Below are positions 46,625 to 57,600 of a stretch of DNA of 64,000 nucleotides, one piece after another. The first letter of the stretch is position 1. Each line of letters starts with the position of its first letter. The notes below the pieces were generated by a model that was not told where the DNA came from, made no database searches, and worked only from the letters and a program-made list of their open reading frames with translations. The position numbers were made by a program, and so were the translations under genes. Source of the DNA: Termitomyces sp. T153 (Eukaryota > Basidiomycota > Agaricomycetes > Agaricales > Lyophyllaceae). Where the stretch lies: contig JACKQL020000020.1 of assembly GCA_018296165.2 (NCBI GenBank), forward strand, positions 682,001 through 746,000, in the 5' to 3' direction.

Positions 46625-47559
46625 TGTTGAAACAGCAAATTTTGACCTCTAGAGGTGTACTTATTTTTTTGGCGCTCCCTGTCACGTGAAGTCATGTCTG
46701 ACAAATATAGATCTCAAAGGAACGTAGAGTGGCGGAAATACGTCTGGGCTCTAATTTGCTCAGCAAATTTGCTCCGTCATGTCTCAGGCCCTATTTTACT
46801 GGCTTAATTCACAGCCATGTTACCAAGGCTATTTCACTTTGTGACATTAGGCTAATTTGCACTAATTTGCAGTTATTTTGCGTGAAATTGCTCAGGTGTC
46901 TCCAATCATAAGATCATTGGGACCACCGCTCCCTCATCAGTAAAAATAACTGGCCTCCATATCCTTTCCATCCTATCTTCTGAGGCCGATCTCTCTGCCA
47001 AATCTCCCTGCTTGTTGTTGGATGTCATTGCACCATCAGGTATGCTATCTGCCAAGATCTGTATGTAACGTGAGATCAGAAGTGACAGGTCTGGAAGGAT
47101 GTCAATTAATGTTACTCTAATGTTTGACTTGGCTCTTGAGACCATCGACCGGTTACCATCAGAGCTCATTGCCGGTGGTGCCTCAGCCATCAGGCACGTT
47201 GTCAAGGGTGCCGGCAACGCTGTCCGCTGACATATCTCCGCCGTTGTGTTGGCGCTGCTCGGAGATAAAGCCGCTCATTGATCCCGCCCTTTCCTCATCG
47301 TTGCACACGATGAGCTCGCATGCCCCCTCAAAATTCACTGGAAAATGTCGGAAAAAATGTTATATATAGGTAGTAACACAAGTGATACCTATATTCTAGC
47401 CGAATACACCATTATAATCAAAGAACAATGAAACTCTGTATTGTAAGTAGAGAGGACAAAAAGGACATATATTTACATGTGCGCGCTTGCGCGCGGGAAG
47501 AAAAATTAGCAGTTTATAGCTACAATGGTAGATGATATATGTCCTGCCTCCATGAAGCA
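46625..47559. other. CpG-containing sequence without recognised gene
   Basis: A minus-strand frame (47,217-46,906) and an overlapping plus frame have no motifs I know. Near 47,480 the palindromic run gcgcgcttgcgcgc is the most GC-rich point of the window. CpG content drops sharply right of about 47,500. Confidence 0.4.
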
Positions 47560-48100
47560 TGGCAAGATCGATTTCCATGTCAAAATTATGCAGCATATTA
47601 TTGTTCATATCCTGTCTCAATGACTTCATTAAGTATGTTCCACAGTTGCTCAGTCATGAATCCATTACCCATTGTTATGCATGTCCTGACAATCATCTTG
47701 CCTGATGACAATGCTGTGATTGTGTCAGGTCAAGACTTTTTGTCATAGGTGTTTACACCAAACATGCCAGTCCAACCCACTTCACCAACCTAAGATATGG
47801 AATGGCAAGTACTTCCAACCCATGAACTTGTCTGATGCATGTAGCTATTTCTATGTACCCCACCATGCAATTCACAATTGTAATGGTGGCATGACACAAG
47901 TGAATGTTATTGAGGACTATAAATGAAAGAATGACATTAAGGAGCAAGACTTCCTGCCATCCACCCAGAGGATGTCAGAATTGCAATCATGGTGCTATTA
48001 AGCATGCTGAAATCACTAACACAGGTCAATGAACCAATTGATATTGATGTGCAAATAATAGTTGATAGAAACATATTGCCAGTACTGGTCAGATCCTGTT
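47560..48100 (+). pseudogene. KDZ transposase N-terminal (cysteine-cluster) fragment
   Basis: The plus frame 47,720-47,926 reads CQVKTFCHRCLHQTCQSNPL, then IWNGKYFQPMNLSD and HHAIHNCN. The spacing C-x-C-x2-C ... H followed by an I-x-WNG-x-YF block matches the Cys-cluster (CxC2) region in front of basidiomycete KDZ transposases (pattern NPLH.I..WNG..F....L). Short and broken by stops on both sides. It is not contiguous with the KDZ fragment at 38.4-39.4 kb. Confidence 0.5.
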
Positions 48101-48109
48101 AGAAACAAA

Positions 48110-48453
48110 AAGTGACCATCCCAGGAATTGAGCCAGGACCTCTTGGATTGCAGTTGGAAGTCAATTCAGAATGTGAATCTGGGCATGAAGGCAATGTGCT
48201 GAATGAGGCTGGTAGACCTGATTCATCAAGCATAGCACTGATGTCCTCTAAGTGTCCTATTTGCTCTCTCAGCAACATCATTCTGCTGAGGTCTGTTGCA
48301 AGTTGTATGCCTCCTTTTAGTTCCACAAGCATCAGTGTATGCAATAAACTCCTTTGACATGTACTCTCCAACCTTTATCATCTACTATAGCCTTGATTTT
48401 GGCATCTAGAGCCTTCTCTGCATAAGCTTTCAATGTTTTAAAGGCATTAAATG
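48110..48453 (-). pseudogene. copia-1 integrase relic, left part (target of the LINE)
   Basis: Closely matches copia-1 copy B 7,325-7,660 on the same strand: integrase codons for the NGVAER-to-HCLHAK region and upstream. It contains indels and is cut at 48,453 by the LINE; the remainder resumes at 53,742. Confidence 0.85.
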
Positions 48454-48614
48454 GACCACTTTTGATCTAAAACAACCAACTGCACACTGTGGGAACTTGA
48501 GTTTTTACATGCTCAAGGAAACACAGAGGCAGAAGGGGCCATATATTAGAAGCAGATATGCTATGTTACACTGTGCTACTACCTCTAGAACAACCACATT
48601 GACCAGCAAAGGAG

Positions 48615-50339
48615 ATGTTAGTGACCAGCAGGGGTACCCCAGTGAAGAAGAAAGGAACAACTTCACACAAAAACAACACATTGCAGGGAATTGTATCCCA
48701 TGTGAACATGAACAAAGAACAGGAGCCAAAGGTCCAGACAGCCAAAGAGGCAAGGGCATGGTTGTACGATGCTGGAGCCATGGACAATGTCAAAGACCTG
48801 ATCAATGTCAACACATTGAAGACAGCATTGCTCCTACTGGTAGCAAAGAAGGAGACACCCAGCAAGATTAGGGAATGGCTGAGAGTGGTGGTGTTGGGGA
48901 TGGACAGGCTGAAAGGAGGTGAGGCAGAGAAGATGGTGTTAGAGACAGTGGGGAAGGCCATGGAAGAGTACAGGGAAGTGCTGGAAAATATGGTGGAGGC
49001 AATGGTGAAGACAGTAAAGGAAATGGTGGAACAGATGAGAGAGGTGGTGGGAAGGATTGAGGGGGGGCAAGTAGTGGAGGTCAGAGCAAGACAGACAGGG
49101 GAAGAGGAGAGGAGAGAGAGGGTGGCTGACATGACAACAACAGGATTGAACTTTGCCCAGGCAGCATGCAGGGCCAAGCATGAAGACATTGTGAGGAGAG
49201 CAAAGAACAAGATGAAGCAGATGATAATCAACAATGCAAAAGGGAATGAAGGATGGAAAGATTTGGCAGAGAAGGCACTGTTGGAGAAAGCAAAGATAGC
49301 TAAAGACCTGATGGGGGTACAAGGGCTAGACACCCCAAAGGTAGAGTTTTTCTCAGTGAGGAAGCTCAAGAATGGGGGGGTCTTGTACGAGCTAAACTCA
49401 ACAGAGGCAGCAGAATGGCTAGCCAAGCCAGATGTGCAGGCAGCATTTCTGCACAAATTTGGAGCAGGCATGACAGTTAAGGACAGAGTATACAACATCT
49501 TCATAGAGTTTGTACTGGTGGGACTGGGTGACATGCCAGCAGAACAAATGGGAGTGGTGGAGAATGGAAATGGCCTGCACCCAGGTGAACTGGTGGCAGC
49601 AAGGTGGGCAAGAGCTCTACAAGCATGACACAAAAACCAGAAGGTGGTGCACTTGATAATCTCCTATGTGTCAAGTAAAGGTGCAAACTGTATCATTTGG
49701 AACAGTCTGATCATAGAAGGGAAGAGGGTGTTAGCAAGAAAGCTGGACCAAGAACCAAGGAGGTGTTTGAAGTATCAGAGGTATGGGAGAGGACACATTG
49801 CTAACAAGTGCAAGCAGGAGAAAGATACATGCACCCTGTGTGTGAAAGACCACAGGATGAAGGACTGCAAGGAAACCAACCTGGTGAAGTATGTGTGCAT
49901 GAACTGCAAAGCCAGGGGGACATGACATGACCACCTGTCATCCTTGAGAACATGCCCAGTCTTTGTCAAAGCCAAGAACAGGCTCCTGGAGAGAACACCA
50001 GAGATGTGATACAGGTATTTTCCCACTGACCAGCAGTGGACATGGATGCAAGTAGATGATGGCAGGGCAGCAATACTGGACCAAGCTGTGACCAAACCAA
50101 TGGCAAATATAGGAACAGGTGGGGCAATGGGCAGCATCACCTATTGCACTGTGGACCAAGGTAGACTAGCAGGGGGAGTCAGAGGGCAGGGAGAAGAGAC
50201 AGCAGCAGAGCCAAGCACAGGGGTGAGTGGAGGTGGTGAAGGGCAGAGTAAGACAGCAGATGGGATGGTGGGGGGAACACAGACCATGCTGGATAGTTAC
50301 AGGTGGGCAGACAGTGAACCCAATGGCCAAGGCCAATAG
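48615..50339 (+). pseudogene. LINE ORF1 (gag-like, coiled coil and zinc knuckles)
   Basis: From 48,615 a 337-residue frame contains a long Lys/Glu/Met-rich helix (residues about 90-150, likely coiled coil). It is followed by the ORF1 domain with GGVLYELNSTEAAEWLAKPD, FLHKFGAGMTVKDRVYNIFI and LHPGELVAARWARAL. After TGA 49,626 the same frame gives LIISYVSSKGAN, then knuckles CLKYQRYGRGHIANKC (second Cys replaced by Tyr), CTLCVKDHRMKDC and CMNCKARG. Later comes YFPTDQQWTW, typical of the ORF1 end, then a Gly/Ser-rich tail closing at 50,339. Stops are TGA at 49,626 and 49,923 and another near 50,007. Binds RNA/DNA in related elements. Confidence 0.82.
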
Positions 50340-52960
50340 CACTGCTGAACACCATTGTGAAGGTGCTATCATCATGCATGAAAACAAAATTGGTGCACTT
50401 TGTGGAGAAGACAAACATACTGCCAAAGTACCAGTTTGGGGGGAGGCTAGGCAGGGTGACAATGGATTCTCTACACATCTTGATGGGCTTCATCCAAGGA
50501 TGCCTGGCATAGGGGAAAAGAAGTGGTGGCAGTGTTCATGGATGTGAAGGGGGCCTTTCCAAACACAGTGCCATGGGTGTTAGCAGCAGACATGAGGAAA
50601 CAGGGAGTGCCAGAGGAAATAGTAGGGTGGTTTGAGAGGAAGCTGGAAGGGAGGAGGATGGTGATTACCTTTGACAATTACAGCTCACATGAGATCCCAG
50701 TGAATAGCAGATTAGACCAAGGATGCAACATGCCAGGTCTTTGTTACAATTTCTACAATGCTGGGCAAATTGAAGGGGCAAGGAAGAAGGAGAAGGAGTT
50801 AGCAGGGTCATTCATAGATGACACATATGTTGCAGCAGAGGGCAGGGACATGGAGGAGGCAGCAAGGAGGGTTGAGGACATGATGAGCAGGGCAAATAGG
50901 GCAAGCAAGTGGGTGACAACATACTATTTGATATACAAAGTGAAGAAATTTGTGGGGGTGGGGTTCTTGAGAAGAAAAGAGAGGGATACAAGGAGAAAGG
51001 GGAAGAAGAGGCCAGCAACATGACCAACAGTGAAAATCAATGGCACAGCAATAAAGATGGTGCCTGCACACAAGTTTTTAGGAGTAGTGCTAGACTAAGA
51101 GCTAAGGTTCAAAGAGCATGTGGCCTATGCACAGGAGAAGGGAGTGGCAGTGGTGGCACAGACACAAAGGCTGGCAAAGGTCAATGGGGGCATCCATGGG
51201 ACAATGGTGCAAAGGGTGTACAAGGCAGTGGTGGCACCCAATATGCTGTACACAGTGACATGTGGTGCAGACTGGATGTGGAAGTGGAGGGCATCCAGCA
51301 ACATGACCAACAGTGAAAATCAATGGCACAGCAATAAAGATGGTGCCTGCACACAAGTTTTTAGGAGTAGTGCTAGACTAAGAGCTAAGGTTCAAAGAGC
51401 ATGTGGCCTATGCACAGGAGAAGGGAGTGGCAGTGGTGGCACAGACACAAAGGCTGGCAAAGGTCAATGGGGGCATCCATGGGACAATGGTGCAAAGGGT
51501 GTACAAGGCAGTGGTGGCACCCAATATGCTGTACACAGTGACATGTGGTGCAGACTGGATGTGGAAGTGGAGGGCATCCAGCAACATGACCAACAGTGAA
51601 AATCAATGGCACAGCAATAAAGATGGTGCCTGCACACAAGTTTTTAGGAGTAGTGCTAGACTAAGAGCTAAGGTTCAAAGAGCATGTGGCCTATGCACAG
51701 GAGAAGGGAGTGGCAGTGGTGGCACAGACACAAAGGCTGGCAAAGGTCAATGGGGGCATCCATGGGACAATGGTGCAAAGGGTGTACAAGGCAGTGGTGG
51801 CACCCAATATGCTGTACACAGTGGACATGTGGTGCAGACTGGATGTGGAAGTGGAGGGCATCCAGCAACATGACCAATGGTGAAAATCAATGGCACAGCA
51901 ATAAAGATGGAGCCTGCATACAAGTTTTTAGAAGTAGTGCTGGACCAAGAGCTCAGGTTCCACAAGGGAAGGGAGCAGCAGTGGCAGCACAGACACAAAG
52001 GCTGGCAAAGGTCAATGGGGGCATCCATGGGACAATGGTGCAAAGAGTGTATGAGGCAGTGGTGGCACCCAATATGCTGTACACAGTGGACATGTGGTGC
52101 AGACTGGATGTGGAAGTGGAGAGCATGACAGTCAAAGGAAACAGGGGGTTCATGGCAAAGTTGGGGAGGGTGCAGAGGATGAGCACACTGCAGGTGATGG
52201 GGGCTCTGAGAACAATGCCAAATGACTTATTGGATGCCTATGTGAGGCTTCTGCCCATAGACACAAGAATAAAGAAAATATGCACCAATGCAGCAGCTAG
52301 GATCATGACCTTACTATGCACCAACCCAGTGAGCAAAGCAGCAGAGAGGGCAGCCACTTTTGTCAAATGGCACAGGGCATCATTACACTATATCATGAAG
52401 GTGTGGGGGGTACACTCAAAGGACATGGAAACCATTGAGGTTGTGAGGTTGCCACCAGACTGGAAATGCCCCATCAAAGTCATCCATGGAGAGACAGAGG
52501 AGGAAGCAGTAAAGAGGGAAGGGAATAACAAGGCAGACATCAGGATCTACACAGACAGGTCAGGGTACAAAGGGAATGTGGGAGCAGCTGTGGTGTTGTA
52601 CAGGGGCAGGGAGAAGGCAAAGGTCATGAGGAAGTTCCTAGGGTCTGAGAAAAAGCACACAGTCTTTGAAGGGGAGTGTGTGGAATAGGTGCTAGGGTTT
52701 GAGCTGTTGAGGAGGGAGATGAGGGGCTGAAGAAGAATCATGACCATCATAGTGAGAACTGACAACCAGGTGGGAATGAGGGCAGTGGATGGGCTGGAGG
52801 AAGGTTCAGCAAGGTACATTGTAGACAAGGTATTAGATGGAATCCAGAGGGCCAAAGAGATTGACTCAGATGTGAGCATCACACTATACTGGACACCAGG
52901 GCACACAGGGATACCAGGCAATGAGCAAAGCAGGCTGCCAAGAGCAAGGACACAGAGATG
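50330..52960 (+). pseudogene. LINE ORF2: reverse transcriptase and RNase H (endonuclease deleted)
   Basis: RT begins abruptly at PIALLNTIVKVLSS (about 50,330) and continues with YQFGGRLGRVTMDSLHILMG, VFMDVKGAFPN (50,530) and LDQGCNMPGLCYNFYNAG. The active site FIDDTYVAAEG (50,812-50,845) is intact. The thumb motif for FLGV..D..L.F lies in a 283-bp segment present four times (51,012-52,130). Downstream comes RRMSTLQVMGALRTMPNDLL and RNase H from 52,525: IRIYTDRSGYKGNVGAAVV (Arg for Gly in DGS), FEGECVE, TAG 52,687, IIVRTDNQVGMRAV, LYWTPGHTGIPGNEQ. No APE endonuclease motifs are found, so about 1.5-2 kb of ORF2 is missing. Confidence 0.85.
51012..52130 (+). repeat. 283-bp tandem repeat inside the LINE RT thumb region
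   Basis: Unit starts (ccagcaacatgaccaa) at 51,012, 51,295, 51,578 and about 51,862. The first three units are almost identical; the fourth is diverged and looks like the original copy. 283 is not a multiple of three, so each extra unit shifts the frame. Units 1 and 2 have gtgacatg where unit 3 and the last unit have gtggacatg. Confidence 0.93.
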
Positions 52961-53515
52961 CAAGGACTACCATTCCTCCAAAAACCGCTGAAGACATCCA
53001 AAGCAGCAGTTTTAGCCAACCACAAGAAATGCTGGAGAGCAGAGGCAGAGAACAAGATACATGAGTCACCCAGATATGAGAGGCTGAAAGTGATGGACCC
53101 TGGTGTGCCCAGCATAAAAGGCATAACACAGACCCTAGCTAATATACCATGCAGACATGCAGCAATTCTGATGCAGCAACACACTGGACACTGCCCATTG
53201 AACCACTATCTTTACCAGTTCAAGAAGATTGATGCCCCAACATGCACAGCATGCCACCAAGCTGATGAAATGGTTGAACACTACCTGCTCCACTGCAGCA
53301 CACATGAGAGGCAGCATCACAAACTATCAAAAGCAGTGAACATGGGTACAGGAGCCTTGAGCAAGCTCCTGAGTGATGCCAAGTCAGTGAAGCCCTTATT
53401 CAGGTTCATCAACAGTATGAGACAATTCCAGAGGCCTTATGGAGACCTTATGATTGCCAAGGATATGATGGTATCCAAACCAAAGGGGAGGAAAGGCAGA
53501 AGCAAGAAGAAGTGA
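52958..53515 (+). pseudogene. LINE ORF2 C-terminus with CCHC motif
   Basis: A 185-residue frame: NHKKCWRAEAENKIHESPRY, ILMQQHTGHCPLNHYLYQFK, then CTACHQADEMVEHYLLHC, a CX2CX7HX4C motif typical of the end of I-clade LINE ORF2. It closes with a basic tail (KPKGRKGRSKKK). It is one base out of frame with RNase H at the junction near 52,950. Confidence 0.85.
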
Positions 53516-53741
53516 AGTGAGGGAAAAGCATGAACTCACTCTACTAATGTTTGATCTAGTCTACACTTGCCCTAGATGAGGGCATAATATGGACAACAGC
53601 CCAAAATCCAGGCATTAGAGGCACCTGCTGGTAAACTAGCAACCATACATTGCAACAGTGATAGTACATAGATGTCTAGATACAAGTAGAACCCAACATA
53701 GGGCACAGCCCCAGCAGGTATAGGGATCATTCATCATTATC

Positions 53742-54060
53742 AAAGGCATTAAATGCTTCACTTTTCTTCTTTAGAGCCATAGCAGCTTTAAAGCTTGTGC
53801 AATCATCAATGAATGTGATCTAATAACAATAGCCCTAATAACAATAGCCCCTGTATTGGTTTCAATCACATGGAGAATCCATATGATTCCTTCTATTCAG
53901 TTACATTATAGTATATATTTAATGTAGAAGTCTGAAGTCCTTGCTCAGTTTCTGACTCTTGACTTCAGATTAGTATGTGATTCTTCAATACACTCAGTTC
54001 CTAACTCTGAACTTCAGCTTTAGTGATTATTTAGTCCCCTGTGCTTTGCCTGTCTTCAAC
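53742..54060 (-). mobile_element. copia-1 integrase relic (minus) fused to copia-1 LTR end (plus)
   Basis: 53,742-53,857 continues the copia-1 integrase interrupted by the LINE (minus strand, matches 7,635-7,740). From about 53,859 the sequence is the 3' half of a copia-1 LTR in plus orientation, ending cctgtcttcaaca at 54,060. The opposite orientations show a rearrangement older than the LINE. The LTR end abuts gypsy-2 integrase codons. Confidence 0.8.
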
Positions 54061-57000
54061 AGGATGATGTACTTGAATTTGTTAGATGATGGCATGAACA
54101 TAGTGTCAATATATATCTTGTTGAACAAGGAGGTGGGCATAGCAACAGTGGGCAGAATGAGAACTTTGGTTGTCTGATGAATCTGGTACAGGTGGCAGGT
54201 GGAATGTACCAGGCAATGTTGGTGCTAATGTGATGCCACCAGAAACATTCCAGTAAGGCTGCCTTGATAGCAAATATGCCTCTGTGCCTGAGTTTGTCAT
54301 GCATGGCATGTAGGATGCAAATACAATGGCTAGCATCAATGAATAACTTGTGAGCACTATGCAATTACATCACCAGAGCTTGCCATCAGCTAAAAAAATG
54401 TGGTGTCATAGCAAACAAAGGTGGCACAGTCAGTGAGTGTTGCTAAGGCCTTGAGGTTGTTTCAGGTTGCCAAGCCACTGGTGCACAGCAAGGAGGCACT
54501 GGTCTTCTGCTAAGGCTCTAGTACTATTGAGGACAGCATCATAATCAAAGTGCTGCTGTCATTGCAAAGTAGTTGGGGCTTGTTGGCAGAAGATAAGCAA
54601 AGTGGTGGCTCCTCTGAGGCATTGGCATTGTTGGCAGGGTTTTTGTTAAGGAGGGAGAGAACTGGTGGCAAATGTGGGGGAGCATAAGCAACTAAGGGCA
54701 GTAGACAATGGTTGGGTGCTGAGATGCAAAGTAGGGGTACCAACAGCTAAATTGCATGTACAAAGCCATACATGCAGTCCACCCAGTCTTCAAAGACATT
54801 GTTGTTGTTATTGTCAGGCTCAGAGTTGCTAGGCTGCAGAGAGCATTACAAGATTTTATCAGGGCCATGAAAAGTGCCCTTGACATGCACCAATTTAAAG
54901 TGCCATAATCCAGTAATTCATGCTAGCAGAGGGCTGATATTAGGGTTTGAAGCATACCCTTGATGTAGCATGCATCAACTTCAATGATGAGGTTGCAGAC
55001 TCCTGGGAGGTACATGCACAAGGCCTGTAGTGCCTGAAACAAACTATAGAGTTTGAGCTTGGACTAGCTGGAGTGGGCTTCCCTGTTGTTAAGCATAATA
55101 GACCCAAATCAATTATAGCAACACTGTTTGCAATTGTTGCTATGACACTGACAGAGGTTGAAGCCAACAGCTATGTATGAAGTGGTGACTGCTAGGATGA
55201 CTGCATCAGCAGATTTGTAGTCAATAGGGACTAGGAGCCTAGCATTTTATAGCACCTGCATGAGGTTGCACTGAGCATTGATTTGATTGGGGCCAAACCT
55301 GAAGGGGACACCATTGTGCATTAGTTTTGTCAGGTGATGTACACTGTGTGCAAAGTTCTTGACAAAAATCCTAAGAATGCTAACTATGCCAAGAAAGGCA
55401 CAAACTTCTGATAGTGACTTGCAAGGTCTCCAGTGCTCAATTAGTGCTAAGCAGCTCTCTTCAGGAACTTGTCCTTCAGGTGTGCAGACATGACTGAGGA
55501 TCTTAAACTTGGCAGCACAAAGAACTAGCTATGAATAGATGATGTACTGCCACAATACTTCATATGCTGGAAAATGCAATTGAGAAGTTCAAAGAACCCC
55601 CAAAGCACTAGGCTATTGTCTCATGAGATGCTTAGCAGAAACACCATTGACTAATATGTTCTTGGGTCCTCCAGTGCCAATGTTGTCAATGAAGCTGAGT
55701 ATGTTATGAAGAATTTCAGGTTGCAAGGTTGTTGTTGTGGAACATTGGTATAGAGTTAGTCCATCCCATTGGTAGCATCACTAGTCTCAAGGCACCAAAG
55801 AGAGTCTGGAACATTGTTAGGTCATGAGAGGAATGGATCAAGCATTTGTTGTAGCCAACATAGAGGTCAAGGATAGCACCACAAATGCACCCAGTAAACA
55901 ACTTGGCAATGTGATCTGGGAATGGCAGAACTCCAGAGTGACAGATGGTCACCCAGTTTAGCAGCTCTAAACTGCACAAGTCAGAGCTTACCATTCTTCT
56001 TGAGAACACAAAACCAGTGCAAGCAGTAGGCTGAGTTGGAAGGCTTGTAGATGTCAGCATCAATCTTGTCACATATGACTTCACAGACCTCCTTTTCAAA
56101 GCCAGGTGGTATAGGGCAATTACTAGACCCAAGAAACATGTGGAACTGTTGGTATGCATACAGGGAGAAAGAAGTCAAGGTGCAAGCTGCCACATTTAGA
56201 GTTGTCCCAAGCAAAGGCTTGAGATTTTGCTGAGCAATAAGGTCAACCAGTACAGTGAGTTTGTTGCTAGTGAGAAAGCCAGTTTTATGGTTGCTAATAA
56301 ATATTGCTTTGTGCCCATTGGTAAATTAGCCAGTTACTATACAAGGAGGTGGGGTAGAGTATTGGCATGGTTGCTAGGGAGTTGCCAACAATTTTGTGCT
56401 CAATGCAAAAGTCTTCTGATACTTGGCTAGCAACAGATTTGGTTTTGAGAGCAACTGGCTTGTACTTCTTTTTAACCTGAACACCTTTACATTTAGTATT
56501 GTTAGCAACAAAAATGGCAGAGAAGGGATAATGAATAAAAACATCTGTAGCAACATTGGTAGTAGAGGAGTGTGGAGTTGTGGTTGTAAGTCCAAGAATT
56601 TGGGGGTCAAAAACATCTATAGAGATAATATAAGAATTAGTAGGTAAAGGTTCAAAAGAGATGGCATAGAGATAGATAAGAGAAGGGCTGTGTAGGTTTT
56701 CTGTAAGTAAATCATTTGTAAGTAGAATGTCATTGTCTAATTCAATGCAAGAGATAGGTAGGGAAACTTGTCTGGTCTGGGGTTTGTATTCAACAGCTAG
56801 TGCCAGGTTGCTAGTGCTGTTGCAATTGTGTTGGTGGCAATGGTGGCAGCATTGCTGCTGAAGCAACATATTTTTATTGTAGCAAAAACTACTAGTGGGG
56901 TTGCTTGGGTTTGCCCCTAGAGAATGTTGGTATGATGCACCAAAATTCAGTGTTGGGGTCCATGATTGTTAGCATTGTTTCCTGGTTGCTAAAAGTCTTA

Positions 57001-57600
57001 ACAACACTGCAAGTTAAAATGTTAAAGAGGCAGCCAAGTTGAATGTTGTATGCTAGTGATCTGAGGAGATGAATCTGGAGGTAGAATGTGATGTTGCCAA
57101 TGGTGCAGAGAATGTTATGTGCCAAAGCCTAGCAGTCAATCCATGGTGCTTTTAGTGCTCTGCATGTTTAGGACAATGCTTGGATTGTAGGTAAAAGACA
57201 GTTTGCTAGCAAGTCCAGCCAACATGGAGATAATCTGAGACCCACTATCAACAATGAATTCAACTTCCTTCCAATTGTTGATAAGCATCATAATGGACTG
57301 AATAGACTGGGCTTTCTTGATGCAAGTGAGAACAACAGGGTCTTGACCTGGGGGTACTGATTCAATGCAGGCTTCAACTAGATCAATAGCTGTGACAGGT
57401 GCTAGAGTTTCTGAGATAATGATGTCCATGGGAATTCCTTGGAGAAGAGGGTGGATGGGTGCTGGTAAAGGGGGGAAATAAAAGGAGTCCATGGTGGAGC
57501 AACAAAAAATGAGCTGGCCTGTGGGATGGCCAGGGAACAAGGGGCAGCAGCAGAGTGGGTTGTATGTCAAAGCTCTCATTTCAATTTGATCAACTGCCAT
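54061..57600 (-). pseudogene. gypsy-2 pol relic: protease, RT, RNase H, integrase start
   Basis: A second gypsy family, read from 57,600 downward. Protease VEFIVDSGSQIISML (57,265-57,220) is followed by a block with MDPNTEFWCIIPTFSRGKPK (about 56,950). Then comes the connecting region KKYKPVALKTKSV. RT: EVICDKIDADIYKPSNSAYC, HWFCVLKKNGKL, LDLYVGYNKCLIHSSHDLTM, MLPMGWTNSIPMFHN. The palm box is LSFIDNIGTGGP (Asn codon 55,682-55,684). After that come EVCAFLGIVSILRIFVKNFA, SADAVILAVTTSYIAVGFNL, LYLPGVCNLIIEVDACYIKG (RNase H region), FEDWVDCMYGFVHAI and finally YIDTMFMPSS of the integrase, cut at 54,061. Many stops and shifts; almost no CpG remains. Confidence 0.82.

Larger units (their letters stand above)
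48440..53755 (+). mobile_element. LINE (I/Tad-like clade) with 14-bp target site duplication
   Basis: The body is 48,454-53,741. The string aaaggcattaaatg flanks it at 48,440-48,453 and 53,742-53,755 and is native to the copia-1 integrase, so this is a clear target site duplication. The element carries ORF1 with coiled coil and zinc knuckles, RT, RNase H and a C-terminal CCHC motif, the order of I-clade/Tad LINEs. The 3' tail is atcattcatcattatc rather than poly(A). The apurinic endonuclease and the start of RT are missing (deletion near 50,330), so the copy is internally deleted. Confidence 0.88.

Noticed and set aside
48566..49633. 355-residue ORF on the minus strand
   Set aside because: It is the antisense shadow of LINE ORF1, whose plus-strand frame has the conserved ORF1 domain; the antisense protein is Ser/Pro/Leu/Cys-rich with no motif.
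51684..52688. 334-residue plus-strand ORF treated as one protein
   Set aside because: It crosses the 283-bp repeats partly out of the RT frame; only its last part corresponds to the true LINE product.
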